Position numbers and translations under genes: made by a program
Shown here: positions 61,088-64,000 of the stretch, piece after piece
How positions within the stretch are numbered: the stretch's first letter is position 1
Layout of the letters: every line of letters starts with the position of its first letter
The notes under the pieces: generated by a model
Database searches by the model: none
What the model was told of the DNA's origin: nothing
The model's input: only the letters and a program-made list of their open reading frames with translations
From: Azadirachta indica
Lineage: Eukaryota; Streptophyta; Magnoliopsida; Sapindales; Meliaceae
Length of the DNA: 64,000 nt
Direction of reading: 5' to 3'
Assembly: GCA_022749755.1 (NCBI GenBank)
Contig: CM040447.1
Span: forward strand, 4,734,545-4,798,544

Positions 61088-62672
61088 TGTAACATCCCTA
61101 AATTTAAGAAATTTCGACAGAATTTCTGTTGTAATATATTATATGCCAAATAAACAATTTTACAAATTTTTATAATTTCACACTAAATATCTCTAACAAA
61201 ATTAAATACCAATTCTTTCATCTTATTGATTCACACAAAGATGATCAGTTCCACAACTTTTTTTTTCTCCTAATATTACACATAGTTTTAAAGACAGAAA
61301 GGTTCTGATCTTAGAGTATCCTTTGCCTTCTATTTATAAATCCTCAACATTACCTAAACTTGAAAAGTAGGGGTAAACTAATGCCCAGTAAACATTTATA
61401 CACAAAAGCAGTTTTAAAACTTATGATAAACAAATTTTAACACAAAAGATTTCTTAATTCCAAACAAAAAGTGTAGTAAGATATCAAACCAATATTTTAA
61501 TTTCAATATTCATACAAACAGCATAAAACACATTAATTCCATCATAAAAAAAAATTTCATAAATTTTGTGCTTGCGTATTTTACGGACATTATTCTGTAG
61601 GACTGCCGCCCCAAAAACTAGCCATACGTACTTTAGGGATATTATTCGCAGGGACCGTCGTTCCAAACAGAAATGTACTTTAGGAGCATTATTTTCAGGG
61701 ACCGTTGCCCCAAACACCAGTGTCACATCGAACAACAACCATAACCATCACTTTTTCATTTATCAAATATATTCACAACATTTTCATACAAATCATACAT
61801 TTAAAAAAAAAACACGTATTGATACAATTTTCTTGCTGTATTTAAAAACTTAACGTTCATATAAAAATTACTGTTTAAATCCGATTCGAAAAATAATTAA
61901 TTGGATCAACACGTGGTAATTCAGGAATTTCATATGTATTTATCAAACATTAACTGTAACAAAATACCTTACTTTTCAGTTTTCGAAATTAAAATTTACC
62001 AAATGCATATAAACACCTACCTAACAAACGTATTACAATTCTATTACTCTATCGACTTTTCTATCTCTTTCGAATAACCTCCTAATATCAATTTAACAAC
62101 AATAGTAAATAATGATCCAATAATAATAAGAAACATTTTAAACTTAATCATTTAAAAAAATATTTATACATATGTATTTAAACATATATCTATACACTAA
62201 TCTTTAAGTTAAAAATTGTCATCCAAAATATGAAATTAAAACCGAACCTGCTTTCTTCCTCCTCTATTTTCCTGCTTACTAAAACGAACACAATATACAT
62301 TTATACATTTATATAACTATCACTGCCACAATCTTTTTTTATTATATATATATATATATTTTTAATATTTTACACGTGTTGGAGCGTCTCTAAATCAATT
62401 GAAATGAAATGACATCTGGCCTACCAAACTTCATTTAAACCCTTCAACTTCTCTTTTTATACTTTTTACCCACAATAAAACTTATATTACCCAATAATTT
62501 TATTCCTTTAAAATCAAAATATATTCAACCTAATAAAACCTTTTGAAAGATAAAAAAATAAAATTAAAAATAAACATATCTATCTTATAAATTCTAAACT
62601 ATTATGTCATAATATAAGGTAAACATATTTAGCATTTGTATTCTAATTAAAGTAAGAACCCAAGGTATTACA
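61088..62672. mobile_element. solo LTR of a gypsy-type element with 5-bp target duplication
   Basis: About 1585 bp, starting TGTAACATCCC and ending GGTATTACA. Perfect GATTG flanks it on both sides (61083-61087 and 62673-62677). No internal retrotransposon domains lie inside. It splits the copia pol, so it is younger than that element. Its start resembles the TGTAACACCC of the gypsy relic at 28466, but the rest does not look alike by eye. Confidence 0.88.
61574..61730 (+). repeat. three-copy ~50-bp repeat inside the solo LTR
   Basis: Three units each carry a CGTACTTTAGGGATATTATT-like block followed by GGGACCGTCGTTCCAAAC and variants. This GC-richer patch stands out from the AT-rich LTR. Confidence 0.8.
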
Positions 62673-64000
62673 GATTGGCATGCCTTTAAGTGTAATTATA
62701 TTCTTTGACTGTCTCAGTAAACCTTTCAAACCATGCCCTTGAAGACTGTTTAAGACCATATAGGAATTTATCAGCCTATAAACTTTATTAAAATTGTTAG
62801 GCATTTCAAATCCAAGAGGAATATCCATGTAAACCTCATCTTTTAAATCACTATTAAGAAAAGTATTTTTTCACATCAAGTTAATAAAGAGGCCAATTAC
62901 AATTTACTACCAATAAAAGTACTACTTTGATTGTATAAAGTTCTACTATTAGGGCAAATGTCTCATAGTATTCTAGGCCATAAGTCTATGCAAAACCTTT
63001 GGCTACCAACCTTTCCTTGTAATGATCAACTATTCCATCTAGCCTGTATTTGACATTAAAGATTTACTTACAGCCTACTGGCAAATTTCGTTGAGGTAAG
63101 TTAGAGATTTTCCAAGTTTCACTTTTCTTCAATGCACTAATTTCCTCTCTGATTATTGCCTTCTATTTTAATCTTCTAAGAGCCTCATGGATATTTTTAG
63201 AAGTGTTAATAATGGTTATATTTGTGATGAAAGCATGAAAATTTGGTGAGAGACTAACATATAAGATAAACTAGGCAGCAAGATGTTGTGTACATGAACT
63301 TCCGCCTTTCTTTAGAGTAATAGGAATATCAAGATCGTCATTAGAGATAGATATGAAAAAAAGGAGACTCAGGAGTTATATTACATAGACTATTAGGGCC
63401 CGAGTTGGATTCTTGGTTTTGTTCAAATAATGTATAAGATTCTATCTCCACTTAAGGTTTTTTCATTCTTAAGTAAACATATAACTCTGAATTCGTTGTA
63501 GGTAAAGTATAGTTTAGGCCATATGGTACAGTTTTCAAAAATGTTTCTGGTTCATTGTTTTTAGGTATGTTGGTTGGATTATGCTAATTTTGGATGGTAA
63601 TTGTCTGCAGTAATTTAGTGGGTTTTTATGAAGTTAGCTTAGGAGGAAAAGGTACTAGAACATTTAAGTCTTGCCAAAAATTACATTCTTGAATTACTAG
63701 TTTCTTCCCCTAAATGTGAATTTTTGGAAAATAGGATTCTGTTTCAAAAAAGTTTATATCCATGGTGGTGTAAATTTTCCAAGTAATGTGGAAATAACAC
63801 TTACAACTTTTTTGACTAAAAGAGTAACCAAGAAACATGCACTTAATAGCCTTAAGAACTAATTTGCTCTAATGTTGAGAATGATCATGTACAAACACAG
63901 TACAACCGAAAATTTTTAGAGGTAAAGTAATTATGATTCTAGTGTCATGATAGCATAAGAGTAAAGTTTGGCATGGTATTTTGAACTTAAGAACACCAGA

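Larger units (their letters stand above)
60070..64000 (-). mobile_element. Ty1/copia retrotransposon pol relic, interrupted by a solo LTR
   Basis: On the minus strand, from the window edge: integrase C-terminal part (PLKIFGCTVFVHDHSQH, AIKCMFLGYSFSQKSCKCY), the start of the reverse transcriptase (KSETWKISNLPQRNLPVGCK, VKYRLDGIVDHYKERLVAKG), a solo LTR (61088-62672), then SLYVDDFIL with the catalytic YVDD, NLKYFLWIKATGSRKGILIS, KPVNTPMEST, KGRHQHLVAKLIYL and RNase H (CDSLAAISIVKN). It ends in an AAGGGGAGCAG polypurine-like tract near 60100. Many stops show it is dead. The 5' part lies beyond 64000. Confidence 0.9.

Overview
The window is nuclear DNA of a flowering plant, most likely a eudicot. 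It is AT-rich, its genes have GT-AG introns, and it holds plant-type L1, Ty3/gypsy and Ty1/copia relics and many small inverted-repeat elements. The species cannot be named from the sequence. I found no prokaryotic, organellar or CRISPR features.

Layout. Positions 1-9668 (+) hold the last 18 exons of the DNA polymerase delta catalytic subunit gene (POLD1), covering the polymerase domain and both C-terminal cysteine modules. Positions 10-15 kb are intergenic, with at least five small inverted-repeat elements and one orphan ORF. Positions 16-46 kb hold a decaying cluster of BAHD acyltransferases. BAHD1 (16281-17558, +) is intact and intronless. BAHD2 (25430-24155, -) is intact except for one extra A in a homopolymer. 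BAHD3 (38172-46276, +) is a pseudogene in three pieces, split by about 6 kb of nested insertions that include an L1-type LINE. A long direct duplication (19.6-21.2 and 25.6-28.0 kb) and a degenerate Ty3/gypsy element (28.5-35.9 kb, -) lie between them.

Positions 47744-54290 (-) hold a complete RING/copine-type E3 ubiquitin ligase gene of the RGLG family. It has 11 coding exons, a probable non-coding first exon, and an unusual N-terminal 14-residue repeat. Positions 56.2-58.0 kb are a 1.77-kb foldback element. Positions 60.0-64.0 kb are a Ty1/copia pol relic (-) interrupted by a solo LTR with a perfect 5-bp target duplication.

The two housekeeping genes are functionally unrelated to the acyltransferase cluster. 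The main biological story is the birth and decay of a small BAHD family together with repeated insertion of transposons and foldback elements. I saw no clearly new molecular system. The most unusual points are the RGLG N-terminal repeat, the foldback element with an internal third copy, the nested insertion that breaks BAHD3, and the duplicated flanks that suggest lost BAHD units.
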